30,322 nucleotides of DNA from Chromera velia (lineage: Eukaryota; Sar; Chromeraceae). Shown in pieces: positions 1 through 11,309 of the stretch. The notes beneath the pieces are model-generated. The model did not search any database, was not told the DNA's origin, and worked only from the letters and a program-made list of their open reading frames with translations. Position 1 is the first letter of the stretch. Each line of letters opens with the position of its first letter. The position numbers and the translations under genes are program-made. The stretch lies in contig JAHBMJ010001471.1 of assembly GCA_018398765.1 (NCBI GenBank), forward strand, positions 1-30,322, given 5' to 3'.

Positions 1-541
1 ACGTGTATGTGGACAGACATAGGTTTGTGCCGGGTTGCCATATCTGTGTACCTCTCCCTGTTTGAGCCCGTCCACCTCTCTTTCCTCTTTTTTCGTCTGT
101 CTATCTCTGGTTGGAAGTAGCAAAGAAAGACATGCCCGCATGGCTTGAAACAAAAGTAACGGGAGACTCGTAGAATGGAAAGAGGGAAGATGTCTTCTTC
201 CAACCCCGGTCGGCCACCGTGTCAGCAGCAGCAGCAGATGAGGGAGGGAGGTCCATCACAGACACGCAGCCATGCAGGAGTAGAAGCAAAAGAAGGAAGG
301 ACGGAAGTAAGTTGGTAGGTAAGTAAGTAAGTAAGGAAGGAAGGAAAAGACAGAGCAGCGGGGGCCCTCGAAAGGGAGAACGGAGGGGCCGCCAACAAAA
401 AAGAGAGAGAGAGGGTCGATGTGGATGGAAGCAAAGGCCCGACGTAAGAAAGAAAAAATGTTGAAAACCGCTACGAAGGAAACCCCTGACCACCTGCATC
501 TGTGATCTATCTATTAACTCTCTCCCTCTCTCTCTATGCAG
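1..541 (+). other. Intron or upstream region of the DNAJC11-like gene
   Basis: I see no supportable exon here. The first exon I can place starts at 542 behind a CT-rich tract and ATGCAG, and it enters in phase 1, so coding exons must exist further left. The stretch holds simple repeats, including a short GTAA run near 316-345 and purine-rich GGAA tracts. The open frames on the minus strand are low-complexity and look like antisense of pyrimidine-rich intron. Confidence 0.5.
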
Positions 542-3500
542 TGACTCAGCAGGTGCGTCTGAACGTGGACACGCGGAACCAGTTGTTGTTCAGTTGTGCC
601 TCCCACGTTCAGTCCAACTCCGCAGGGACTTCCCGTATCTCTGCTGCCTGGTCACATACACAGAGCAAGGGGCTGATGTGGAGACTCGCTGCTGTGTCCA
701 ACGGAATGTCTCCGGTGTCGCAGGCTGAAGGTGAGTGAGGTTCTCTCTCTCTTGTTCGATCTCTCTGTTCTCTTTCTTCTTTTGGGGTCTGTGTCTTATG
801 CAAGCAAGCGAGTGTTCGTTCAATATTCACCGCACCCCCTCTTTCTTCGTGTGTGACAGGGATGCCTGATGCATGCAGGACCTTCTTTCGTCCTTCCTCC
901 TCTCTGCTTGTCTCTTCTCTTCTCCTCTCCTTCTCTGGTGTGGCTGTCGTTCCTGTTCATTTGCTTTCCGGAAGGATCGATCGCGTTGGTGACCATTCTT
1001 TTTCTCGCCTGGTAGAGTATAAGGAGGGAAGAGAGAATGTTGAATGACCCCCACAATCAAACGGAGACGCAGGAGATGACACCAAACAGACAGAAGCTCG
1101 TCCTCGGGCCGTCGTTGGAAGAAAGAAAAGCGCGTTGCAAAGTGCTTGTCTGAGGAGGATAAATGAATTCAGAAAAAGCGGAGCTGCTTCCCTTCGTCGG
1201 CTCTCTGGCTGCATGCGGGAACTATCTCTGTGAACATGGATAGATGGAGGGGTGGATCTGAATGGGTCTGTCTGTCTGTCTTTGCAGCCTCGTTCACGAA
1301 AGTGCTCTCGGACAAATATGTTCTGACCCAACAGGTCCGTGGGTGGGAGGGAAAACAGAGCTAGAGGGAAGCAGAAGAAAAGCATAAAGAAACTGTGAGG
1401 GGCATATGAGGGGGGACCGCTGCCCAGACACAGGGCTAGTTCTTTTCGGGCCTTCGTCGGAGCGGCAAAAGAAAGGAGAACAGAAAGCGGCTGTTGTTTT
1501 CTTTCCGTTTGGGGGGGGCATGGGTCGCCTTTCTAGAGAAAGGGGGGGGAGGGTGGGAGTCGAGTCAGATAGAGAAAGAAGAGGGTCGTGTTTTGTTTTT
1601 CCTCTGTCGACCTGGTCATGCCTGTTGTGTTCAGCTGAGACGCGCTCTCTTCCGCTTGTAGATAGAACGATACGCATACGTGTAGAGCGACACGTGAGTG
1701 AATGCACGTGCTGCTGTGCGACTTCAGTTGCTGTGGACTCCCCGGAGTCTCTCTGGATCTTCTCTTCTGTCTGTCGATCTGGGGGGTGGCTGGAGGGGGA
1801 ACGTATCCTGGTCCTCCCAGAGGCTCTCCGGTTCTCCTGGGGTCATGCCGGGGCTCCACGCGGGTGCATCGGACAGACAGGGAGACGGCCTGTCTTTCGG
1901 GTTGCAGAGGCAGAGGGGGCCCTGGAGCTTCAAGGGAAATGTTACGGTGGGCCAGTTTGTTTCGTGTTTTCGGACACCTGAGTTGAGGTCTTCTGTAGGC
2001 ACTTTGGAGTGAATGTCTGTGTCTTTCTTTGATGGCTGTCAGCTCGTGTGTACACAGACTGAAAATTGCAACTCAGGAATGGGCTCTTCGAGCGTTTTGA
2101 CTTCCTGACTGAACTCCTTGTCCTTCTATAGTTCTCCTTGACCAAATGTCTCACACACGTGCACGGGCGATCGTCTGTTCCTCTTTTTTGTTGTCCATCA
2201 AAATCTTCAAGAGAAGAATGCACCAGAGATGGATTGAGAACAACTGTACGGTAACATGTGGTTGCGAACAAACGGTTGCTCTGGTGTTTCTTTTGTTTGC
2301 CTGCCTGTCTGCGTGCAGACTTCCAAGGCTTCGTTTGGACTCTCAGGCAAGGCGAAGTACGAGGTTGACCACCTGACTCATTTCTCCGTGTCTCCCCAAG
2401 TGTCCCTGACTGAGGGGGCCTCGATCGATTTCGTCTTCACATTCTGCCCCTCGTGGCTAGACCAGTCGCTGTCGAGGTGCCAGTACGCGTTCGTGTGGAG
2501 ACCTTCCTCGTTCGGCCTCAAATTCCGGTCAGGCAGTCAGTCAGTCAGGTAGGCATGTTGCTAGCTTGCTTGCAAGTTTGTTTGTGCCCCTGCCTATGTG
2601 CTTCCTTGTCTGTGCATGAATTCGCATGTGTTTCGCTGGAGAAGATGCGGCTCGTTTGTCAGTCAGGCGGCCTTCAAAACTCAAATCAAATAAATCTCCC
2701 CGCTCCGAAAGATACAGAAAGTGAAACGTGTTGGGATCTCCCTCGCTCTTTGCCCTGCCCGCTCTCTCAATTGTCTTGGAAGGAAATTTGTTCCTTCCTT
2801 CCTTGCCGCCGCCGCCGCCGCTGCTTCCTTCCTGATTCTTCTTTCGTTAATTCTCTTCTTCCGTTTGTTTGACCAGGCGGGATATCGTCACTTGAGATCC
2901 TGCACCTCTCACTAACCGTCTGCCTGCCTTTCTGCCAGCCTGTCCGTCTATCTGTCTGCCTGCCTGTCTGTTTTATTCTTGTTTTGAAAGGAGAAGAAAG
3001 GAAAGACAGAAAAGGAAGTCACACAATCTGCCTGCCTGTCTGGTTTATTGTCGTTTTGAAAGGAGAAGAAAGAAAAGACAAAAAAGGAAGTCACACAATC
3101 TGCCTGCCTGTCTGTTTTATTGTCGTTTTGAAAGGAGAAGAAAGGAAAGACAGAAAAGGAAGTCACACAATCTGCCTGCCTGTCTGTTTTATTGTCGTTT
3201 TGAAAGGAGAAGAAAGGAAAGACAGAAAAGGAAGTCACACAATCTGCCTGCCTGGTCTGCCTGTCCCCCTGCAGAATCACCCGATCGGGGTTGGATTTCA
3301 ACCTTCCTGTTCAGGTTATTCATTCATTTCCCTTACTTAATTCTGTTGTCTCTTTCCTCTTCCTCCGTCTCACATCTTGTACTCGTTCTCCTTGTGTTTC
3401 TGCACTTTTGCCGGTTGATATGTCGTTTCGTGTATTTTTTCTGCATGTTGTTTCATCTCGCTCGTCTCCCTTCTTCTCTTTCATGCTGAATCAAGGCTCC

Positions 3501-6022
3501 TTCGCTTTTGTGCTTGCGTCAATGCTTCCTTCTAGGTTGTGCTGCACCTTTGCTGGTCGTCCTGTAGTCGTCCTTTTGGAAGTAAATCACCTTTTCTGTT
3601 GTGTTTATTTGCTGTAAGAAAATGTCTGACCGCGTATAGTTTCAGCGTGCCTCTACTGTATAACGGTGGGAGGGGGTGAATTGTTGAATTGACATGGGGA
3701 TCGAGGAAGGAAGTCTCGGAGGGAGGGAGGGAGGGGAAAGACGCTCTCTCTCTCGTTGTCTTCTTGCCACATGAACCGAATGATTGGTATCCTTCTTTCT
3801 TTGTGTTGCTTTGAGTGCCGTTGGTGGGTGCAGATCTACGAGACGAGTGGACAGGAACTGTTGAGGCCTTCCTCTGAGCTCGCATTTCTTTATTTATTCA
3901 TTTATTTATTTGTTTGTTTATTCATTCTGTATGAATTCTGTATGAAAATAAATGCATGCAGATTTACGAGACGAGTGGACAGGAACTGTTGAGGCCTTCC
4001 TCTGAGCTCGGAATTTTGTTGGCCGTGGCCGTCGCTCCTCCTTTACTGTATGCTGCAAGTGTGCAGGCGTGGAAGTGTGAGTCCGTAATTGTTTTTCCCT
4101 TTCTGTTCTCTTTTATCTTTTTCCCCAGACTGTAGGATTGTCTGCCTTGCCTCTCTTTCTGTCGTTCTTCGATTCGTTTTTTGGTGTCTTGTCTCTCTCC
4201 TCCTGTCTGCTGAACTTTCGGTCAATTTCTCTAGTGCTTCTCTTCGTGGTTCCTTCTGCTGATCTCGGTGTCTTCTTTTCTGACATGACTGCAGATTTGA
4301 GCTCTGTGAAGTGGGCGGAGGGAACTAGGGAGACCCTGGAGTGGATCCGGACTTTTCTTGCTGGGTGGGTGGGTGGGTGGGTGGGTATTTCATTCTTCTT
4401 TTTTGTCTCCCATTCATTCCGTTTTTCTTTTTTTGTCTCGCGTTTTGTGAAGGGGAAAGGGAAGTGGATGCATGTGAATGCTTCCTGCCTGTGCGTGTGC
4501 GAGTGATTCGGTTCATTTGGCTTTCCCTTTTCTTTTCTCTCTCCGTACGTCCACACATCCATGCATGCATCCATGCAGAGACCCCATCCCTGTCCAACAT
4601 ACATCCATGCATGCATCCATGCAGAGACCCCATCCCTGCGGCCTCCGAGAGCTTTCCCTCCCCCTCCGAGGAAAGGGAAAGGATGGGAACTAACGGAAAC
4701 GGAAGAGGGGGAGCCAGGGCGTCGTCGAATTTTCAGCAGCAGCAGCAGGAAGGAGGACCGATGCCCTTCCCCGGACAGGGACAGGGAAGCCGTCCTTCGT
4801 CTGCGAGACGGCAGTCACCTCCAGGGTCTCAGTTCGGAGACGGGGACAGAGGGGGGGTGTTGGGAGAGAGAGAGTCAGAGGACCTTGAGAAGACCCGGTT
4901 GAAGAGGGTGCATGAGGCTGTGGAAGAGAGAAGGGTTCTTGAGAAGGTGAGGGACTTACTTGGCTTCTACTCTGTGCCCTCCGCTCTTCCTTCGTGCTTT
5001 GGCCATTCGGAAGCAGTTAGTGTTCCTCTGATAGATCCCATGATTTTGTATATCTTTTCGCATGCTTCTAGTTTGACTTTTATGCCGTCCCTCATTTCTT
5101 TGTGACTTACATGGGTATAAAAGGAGAGGCGTCCGCTCTTTTTCTTTCTGGCATGCCTTTTTGCCTGTCTTGTATGGCGTTTCGTGCACTCCCCCCCAAC
5201 CTTTCTCTCTGTCTGCATCCATGCAGGAAGCACGACGGAGCAGAGACAGAGAGGAAGCGTTGCCTGAGGACAGGGGAGTGGTGATCATCAGAGCCTTGTA
5301 TGGGAGATGGAGGAGAGTCAAGGGAGGGGCGCTGGTGGCAGAGGAGGAGGGGAACCAAGCGTCGTCCTCCTCTTCCTCTTCTTCTTCTTCCTCCTCTGCA
5401 GTGGCAACAGGAGGAGGAGAGAGGCCATCAGGTGGGCCTCGTGTAGGAGGGACCCTCTCTCACTCGACTTCCTTTTCCGGTGACCTCTCTTCCTCTGAAG
5501 TGAGTCATCTGGGGATTCTGGACAGTTCGGAGGGCAGGTGGCTGAACGTGACTGTGCCCCTGCAGGCGAGGGTGAGGCAGGAGGCAAACGTTGAGCAGTT
5601 GACCTTCTACGGAGGTTCCAGCAAGGCCGGGCAGATTGGCTTCTGTGACCCTGGCATCCCCTCCTGGTGGGAGGAGGGGGCCGCGTCGGACCTCCGTCTT
5701 CGGGTCTGGTCAGTTGGACGATGAGAAGAGAACGTAGACAGACAGATAGACAGACAGGCAGATAGACAGACCGAAAGAAAGAAAGTAAGAAATAAAGACA
5801 GAAAGAAAGAATGAAAAGAAAGATTTTTGAAGAGACGCCATTTACCTTTTTTGTTTTTTCTCTTCTTGTGTTTCTTCGTCTCTGTGTCCGTCCCCTTGCT
5901 GCAGGGTGAAGGTGAACGGCGTCCCCTCCTACCGAGAGTTCGGAGACCGGGAGCCCGTCATCATTCCCTGGGGCATTTTGATGCCCTCAAAGACGCCGCC
6001 GAAACCCAAAACTTCGAATTAA
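542..6022 (+). CDS. DNAJC11: DNAJC11-like J-protein, C-terminal part (DUF3395 family), 5' end outside window
   Basis: Exons 542-730, 1288-1334, 1728-1946 (or to 1994), 2319-2527, 3275-3314, 3962-4076, 4295-4364, 4625-4946, 5227-5708 and 5905-6022 join in phase to about 600 residues ending at a TAA. Seen: a beta-strand-rich half (exons 1-4), a hydrophobic segment (ELGILLAVAVAPPLLYAA) in exon 6, then a charged linker, and a C-terminal domain with RGVVIIRALYG, LNVTVPLQARV, SKAGQIGFCDPG and LRVWVKVNGVPSYREFGD. These align in order with human DNAJC11, which has IIVNAWYGKF, DVTVPLQ and SKAGLPGFYDP. Known: DNAJC11 is a mitochondrial J-protein associated with MICOS at cristae. The N-terminal J domain must lie left of position 1. 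Oddities: exons 8-9 carry an extra glycine/serine-rich insert with Gln and Ser runs, so the protein is longer than human. Uncertain: the end of exon 3. Two phase-0 donors fit (GTGGGC after 1946, GTAGGC after 1994). Confidence 0.85.
2955..3255. repeat. 72-bp tandem array, four full copies plus a stub
   Basis: Four consecutive 72-bp units lie at 2955-3026, 3027-3098, 3099-3170 and 3171-3242, followed by a 12-13 base partial copy. Copies 3 and 4 are identical by eye, while copies 1 and 2 differ at a few bases. Each has a CTGCCTGCCTGTCTG pyrimidine start and a purine-rich GAAGAAAGG middle. The array sits in intron 4 of the DNAJC11-like gene and ends about 20 bases before the exon 5 acceptor (AG at 3273-3274). 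Because 72 is divisible by three, an open frame runs through the array on both strands. I regard that as a by-product and not as a gene. Confidence 0.9.
3831..4010 (+). repeat. Duplicated 3' splice junction of DNAJC11-like exon 6
   Basis: A 52-bp block (CAG plus the first 49 bases of exon 6) occurs at 3831-3882 and again at 3959-4010, 128 bp apart, differing at one base (ATCTAC versus ATTTAC). Between them is a TTTA/TTTG-rich spacer. Only the downstream copy continues into the rest of the exon, so the upstream copy is a decoy acceptor plus a truncated exon head. Confidence 0.9.
4555..4638 (+). repeat. Duplicated 3' splice junction of DNAJC11-like exon 8
   Basis: A 38-bp block occurs at 4555-4592 and 4601-4638 (offset 46). 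It contains the ATGCATGCATCCATGCAG intron end and the first 14 bases of exon 8 (AGACCCCATCCCTG). The downstream copy is the one that continues in frame. Confidence 0.88.
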
Positions 6023-7322
6023 GTGAATTCATGAGTTCTTCTTCTGGGAGGGAGGGTGGCCCAAGTGAAGTGCCGACAGATGGAAGAGAAGAGAGGAAAG
6101 AGAGCTTAAAAAAGGTATCTATTTCTTTAATTCAGCACTGAAGTCTCACGATGATCGAAGGCCAAGGCGGACTTGCACGCCTGGTGCCTGTAGTCAGGGG
6201 TAAACTCGGGGGAAAAAGGCTTCCTCTGGGTCCGTCAAGGGATTGATTGATAGTAATTTGATACAAGGTGACTAGCAGAAAGATGAAGTGATGTTCTGTC
6301 CGGCTGATGCACAGTTATAATCTGAGTCATGAAGTTTGACGTGATGGTACATAAAGTCTAGGATTAAAAGTTTCAGCTTGGCTGTAGACTTACTTTCTCA
6401 GTCTTTGAATCGTTGAAATACCACCGTAATACCACGGATTACAGCAATTTTCTTAAAATTTTTATAATCAGATACTAAGTGATAGTGCTAACCTATATAG
6501 GTGCCAACTCTAGTGCCAACTAGTGATTTGATTATGTATAAACGTTTAGATTTTATTCTTGTCATGAATTTTAGATAGAATTGTTTGCCGACTTAGTTAA
6601 AATTTTAGTTTCTATCAAAAATAAAACTTAAAATTTAATTCCTAATAAATTGACTAGTGTAGCAATGACTACGAGTCTAGTGTATTTCTTCTTATACTAT
6701 CTTTATTAAAGTAAAGTTTTATTTTATATATGCTTTTGTTCTTATCTTTTTAAATGTACTAGCTAGTACTAGCTCAACTTTACTTTAAAATATACTTTAA
6801 TGGTATGAATTTCAAAATCTCAGGTCCTTCTAGGGGTCCTTTTCGCACCATTTAGCAGGGGCGACAGTGCCGCGACACCTCGACATAGCGGGAATTAAGG
6901 CCTAGCGCGGAACTAATCAATCAATCAATTATTGCAAAACTATAAACAATCAATAATGAATTAATTAATGAATTAAAATTACAGAGTGTATGAATGAAAT
7001 CAGGGTATTATGAAATTTGAAATGCATGAAACTTGAATCTAGAATAAAATTTGTATTGCATAGCATCGCATTAATGTTCTATATTTTTCCCGTGGTCCAC
7101 TGCCACTGCTGGAGACCGGCTTGCACCGTTGTGACTAGCGTTGTGAGTTAAGTGAACGTACAAGGAGCGTCAAACCGATCCCAGTGACCCGCCAGGATTG
7201 TCCCGGCCGTCATCGTTGCTAAAACAAAGGCGAACAGGCTCATTATGAAGGGATTCAGTCGAATGATGACACGCGTTTTCAATTATTGTCCCCACCCTCT
7301 CTTTGTCTCCCCGGGCCCCCCT

Positions 7323-7364
<42 letters not shown>

Positions 7365-7386
7365 TTACACTCTCTCTTTCTTTTTT

Positions 7387-7430
<44 letters not shown>

Positions 7431-7432
7431 TT

Positions 7433-7465
<33 letters not shown>

Positions 7466-7560
7466 GACTAAAAAACAAATCCCTTTTAAATCACTGTGCG
7501 CTGCCTAGGCACAATACCGGGATGAACAGCAATGCACCATACCCGTGACTACACCTTTGT
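6023..7560. other. Intergenic spacer between convergent genes, AT-rich island plus microsatellites
   Basis: This lies between the DNAJC11-like stop (6022, + strand) and the ankyrin-like stop (7561, - strand), so it must hold both 3' UTRs. From about 6400 to 7080 it is strongly AT-rich, unlike the GC-balanced genes on both sides. Several AATAAA-type words occur (for example near 6619, 6646 and 7043). I see no credible coding frame, tRNA or rRNA gene. Confidence 0.7.
7326..7465. repeat. Compound microsatellite (AC)n-(CTTT)n-(CT)n-(AC)n
   Basis: An AC run (about 7326-7360) is followed by a short CT-rich link, a long CTTT run (about 7376-7425), CT repeats and a second AC run ending near 7464. 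It lies about 100 bp from the stop codon of the minus-strand ankyrin-like gene, probably in its 3' UTR or just beyond. Confidence 0.95.
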
Positions 7561-10500
7561 TTATCCTGGAAGCATCCGATGAACCCAAAACAGAATGTGG
7601 AAAGCAAAGTACGACAAAACACAAAGAAGGCAGAGGAACCGAGCAGTCGGAGAATCACAAACATCACCTTTGCGGTTCTTCTGTTGCTGCCGTGCCCTCC
7701 CCGTTTTCCTTTTCCGAGCAGCAACAGCCTCCGAATCGAACCACCAACGCCAGACACCAAGTACGAACGACAGCCTCTCCAAGACCTCCGACGACTGCCA
7801 CTCCCTCCCTTCCCCCTGGCCCTTCCCATCCTTCCCGACAACGACCACAAGCTCCTCCAGCCTGTCAACGTGTTTCGAAGAGAGGTGTCGGAGTAGATTC
7901 AAATTTCGAATTTGCCTCTCCCCAACAGCCTCGACCAACCAGCGAGTAAAGACTTCAAAACACTCAACTGCTCTAGCAAAAGACTCCTCCCAGCCACGAA
8001 AATCAGACGACTGCAGCCAAAGAACTCCCCTCGCATACCGACTCTCAAGGAGGATCGAGGCGACCTGAAAGTACGCAAATTCGGGTCCCTTCTCATCCAT
8101 TTCTACTGCGAGGTCTCTCAGGTACCCTTGCCTCTTTTGTGAGTTCAACACCTGTGTGGAAGCAAGCGCAAGAATTTCTCGAACAAGGGCAGGTTTCTGG
8201 AAATCCATAAGGAAGAAAGGACGAGAATGGCAACGCATCAACGACCCTGTAGTGTAGTAGCGAGCCTCCACAGGCTCGTCTTCCTCCCAATCGCACGACA
8301 CGCACTCAACGTAAAAGTCCCATCCCCAAGGCAACGCATAGCGGACTGCCGCCGCAGCAGAGGGATGGAAATTTCTTCCTGCAAACAGACAGCAGAAGAC
8401 AAGGCAAAAAGGAATGGAGAAACACACACACACACACATTGATGCGGTCATAGATTTCCTTTTCTAGCGCATGTATGCACACTGACACGTTCCCAGTAAT
8501 CGACAGACCATCTCTTGCTCATCACCCTCTTTTATCCACTGTGCGTGTGCCTCTCTTTCTATCACGCATGCATGAAGAGAATCCGGGCGGCAGACAGCCG
8601 CATATACAGACACGCGCTCATGCAGTTACTCAACAGGCTCACGGCACGAAGCTCGCTCTCTTCGAAGTGGCTGACCATTGAGTTTCATCTTGCTTGAAAC
8701 GAAAGACAAAAGCTCGACCCCCTCGGCCTCCTCCCCCCTTCTCCACAGATCCTCCAAAAAAGCGTCCACCCTGTCACTCCAACTCATATTCTCCCACTCC
8801 GATTGCAGGCCCCAACCGCCCCAACGGGGATGCGCGGCTGGTTCCAGCATGTTTTGGGGCCTCACGGACCTGTCGGGATTCCAGACTTGAGAAAGAAGGG
8901 AAAGGTTCGAAGCAAACAGGCGGGCGGGAAGATCGACCCCCCCCCACTTCGTCGGACTGTTCCTTCTCAGATAGCCTGCGAGCCATGGAAAGTTTTTCAG
9001 AAGAGCCTCGCAAATGTCGAACCTTTGGCGTCTGGCGGCGTAGCAGAATGAAGCCTCCGTCAAATCAAGCTCAAGCACCCCGCGGCGGCTTTCCGACCAA
9101 ATTCCAGTCATACTTTCCAGCTGCCGCGCAACCTCTGTCGCCACGTTGTCGATCTTTCCGCTCTGCACAATGCTCTCGACAACAATCACCGCGTGGTCGA
9201 GATGACTCACATGGACGTCCTCCACTCTGCCGAGAAGAGCATCCGGCTCTTCCTCTTCTTGGGTGTTTGTTTCTGTCCCGTTGTCAGCCTCGGGGTCTGG
9301 CAAGGATAGAAAAATGTGAAATTTCTTCTCGACAAGCCAACGAGACAGTTCACCGAGAGCACCAGAAAACCCCATCACACCTCCCCTCTCCCTGTAACAA
9401 AAATCACCATCTTTGAGAGGGAAGGCAACACCAAGACTCTTGCATCTCTCCCACAACCACTCTAGCATATCAGGAGACAATCCGAAGGGCCTCAACCCCC
9501 ACCTATGCCGGTCCTCCTCTCCATGCGGAAGCACATCCAACACTCTTTCCGCGAGCTTCGTATCCCCTTGCGCCAATGAGTTCCAGAGGACATTTTCTAA
9601 AAAAACAATTGTTTTATGGTCGGAAACATCCAGACTCTCGAGATTCAGAGAGTCAGCACACTCCGATCCTCCACGCAGCCCAAGCCTGACTGCCGTCAGC
9701 ACCCGCTCATTCACATTACAGCGTGCCTCCCGATCCCGCCCATCCCCAACAACCAAATCTTCCTCCTCAACTTCTTTCCAAAAAGAGCCTAACGACTCCA
9801 CTACAGCCACGCGTTGCTTGTCCCCACTTTTTTTTTCCATCAAATGTAACGGCTGACGAAGCGGCAGCACCCCTGTGCGACGACGCCAATCGCCCCCCCT
9901 GGGTCTTTCTTCAGACCAACAGGAAGGGCGAATGCGCCACTCTTCCGGATACATCCTAAAGTCCTCACACTCGTCCCGCAAGAGTTTCAGAACAGATGCG
10001 TGCCCATTCTCCAAAGCAAGCTCAGCAAGGCGAAACAACACCGGGCTCTCTCTTGCAGTTCCCTTGTCCCAATAATCCTTTTCCTGGACCCTCCACAACA
10101 ATCCCCACTTTCTCCCTACTCGGTTCAACTGCGCCTTCAAAAGCTCCACCCTACCTCCGAACGCTGCACCTTCTAGACAGGCAATCCAGCAAAGAACTGC
10201 GCGCACTTCGGGCAGAGAAAGTGCAACCTCGTCGGCGTCCAGTCTTTCTACACAGGAAAGAGAGGGAGACCAGGCCGGAGACGGGAGACGGCACTTCGAT
10301 CCCGTCTCCACCACACGTATCAGGTCTGCACGTCCATGAAATGCCAAGACGAAGAAAAGGGAATCGATGCTCGGAGGTGCAGGCAGGCAAAGAGCAAATT
10401 GGAGAAGCTCAGAAGATGCCCCACCCTCACCCCCCTCGAAAAGCACGAGAAGATCGGTATGGGGGGAACCTGCAATCTTGAGGGCCGTCCTTCTGAAATC

Positions 10501-10605
10501 TTTGTTGATCAGATGAAGAGATAAACACCCTGAGGAGCCCAGCAGCTGGACCAAAGAAGCCCGCACACACTCCCTCAGAACGAACTCGGGTCGGGAAAGA
10601 CTCAT
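7561..10605 (-). CDS. Hypothetical protein with weak ankyrin-like helices and a C-terminal membrane anchor
   Basis: Two exons are seen, 8676-10605 and 7561-8378, in phase 1, joined through an intron with a TTTGCAG acceptor (about 915 residues). I chose the ATG at 10605 (MSLSRPEF...). An open frame extends slightly upstream but begins with TTG. Segments such as LAFHGRADLIRVVE, LENGHASVLKLLRDE and AARRQRFDICEALL resemble divergent ankyrin-repeat helices, although no full consensus repeat is visible. The opening LGSSGCLSLHLINKDFR faintly recalls an F-box. Near the C-terminus a basic patch (ARKRKTGRARQQQKNRK) precedes one hydrophobic helix (FLCLLCVLSYFAFHILFWV) a few residues before the stop, as in a tail-anchored protein. 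A second donor of the same phase (exon end 8643, GTGAGC) would add 11 residues. Function is unknown. The ankyrin assignment is an inference. Confidence 0.62.
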
Positions 10606-11309
10606 CCGATTGTGTGACCCGAGCAAGCCTAAGGAGCTGGTAAAAGCTGTGCAAGTTTCTGTCAGAGACGGTCAAAGGGTTTCGAGGTCTCCGATTTCCG
10701 AGAAGCGCCACCAGCGATACAAGTCAACACACGGATGTTTGTCACAACTGAGAGACTCGGCGAAGACGATCCAACCTGGCAGTGTGTTCGATTGTCTGCA
10801 TGCCCGAAAGTCCTCGCAGATCGGATCGATCGACTTCCATGCAAAAAAGTGGCTTAAGCTAGCTAGCATTAGCTAGCTGACTCCGCGCAGCTAGCTCCAC
10901 GCCACGGCCCCGCGCGCAGAATTTTGGATACATACGATTCCGTACGCCACGTAGACGGACATGCATATATTATAAATACATGCAACATGCATCATGCAAC
11001 ATGAATTAAGTGAAGCGCAAAAATCAATTCAAGAAGATCGATCGACCCAGCTAGCTGAATTGTCGTGCTCGCATTGAATTTTATTAATAATTGAGAGCTG
11101 CTTCAACCCTCGATCAGTTGTGATTGGTGTACGTGGCGCTCGTCCCATCGATCGAACCCCTTGCAACTGATTGCTCTGACAACTGGTGTGCGACGCACAG
11201 TCTGGCAGACTGCATGGCCGGTCTTTGGGTTTGACAACTGAATCACTCTTTGAAGGTCTGAACCATAGAAAAGACGCTTCTTGTTTCTCGTATCTCTTCC
11301 AGAACGAAG
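10606..11309. promoter_or_regulatory. Divergent intergenic region, probable bidirectional promoter
   Basis: This region separates the starts of the minus-strand ankyrin-like gene and the plus-strand acidic-protein gene, so both promoters should lie here. Seen: dense short palindromes between about 10857 and 11070 (repeated AGCTAGCT, GATCGATCG, ATGCATGC-type words) and a TATATTATAAATA stretch near 10966 that could be a TATA element. The 11110-11300 part contains several CAACTG words. A CTCTTCCAG at 11294-11302 could be an acceptor of a 5' UTR intron. No coding exon can be supported. Confidence 0.4.

Noticed and set aside
1728-1994. Alternative frames of the DNAJC11 exon 3 region as separate small proteins
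   Set aside because: Only the phase 0 frame (with SVDLGGGWRGNVSWSSQ) fits between exons 2 and 4 and has beta-barrel-like alternation. The other frames do not join.
2955-3255. CRISPR-like regular repeats
   Set aside because: The copies are directly adjacent with no spacers, 72 bp long, inside an intron of a eukaryotic gene. This is a minisatellite.
6410-6445. A TTGAAATACCACC word resembling a conserved stretch of large-subunit rRNA
   Set aside because: Only about 13 bases match from memory. The flanking sequence does not follow rRNA, so a fragmented organellar rRNA gene or an organellar insert cannot be supported without a search.
7245-7548. Overlapping open frames rich in His/Thr and Leu/Phe/Ser
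   Set aside because: They are translations of the compound microsatellite at 7326-7465.
10606-10626. A longer N-terminus for the ankyrin-like protein starting at 10626
   Set aside because: The codon there is TTG, so the first ATG in frame is at 10605. A TTG start is not expected in a nuclear gene.
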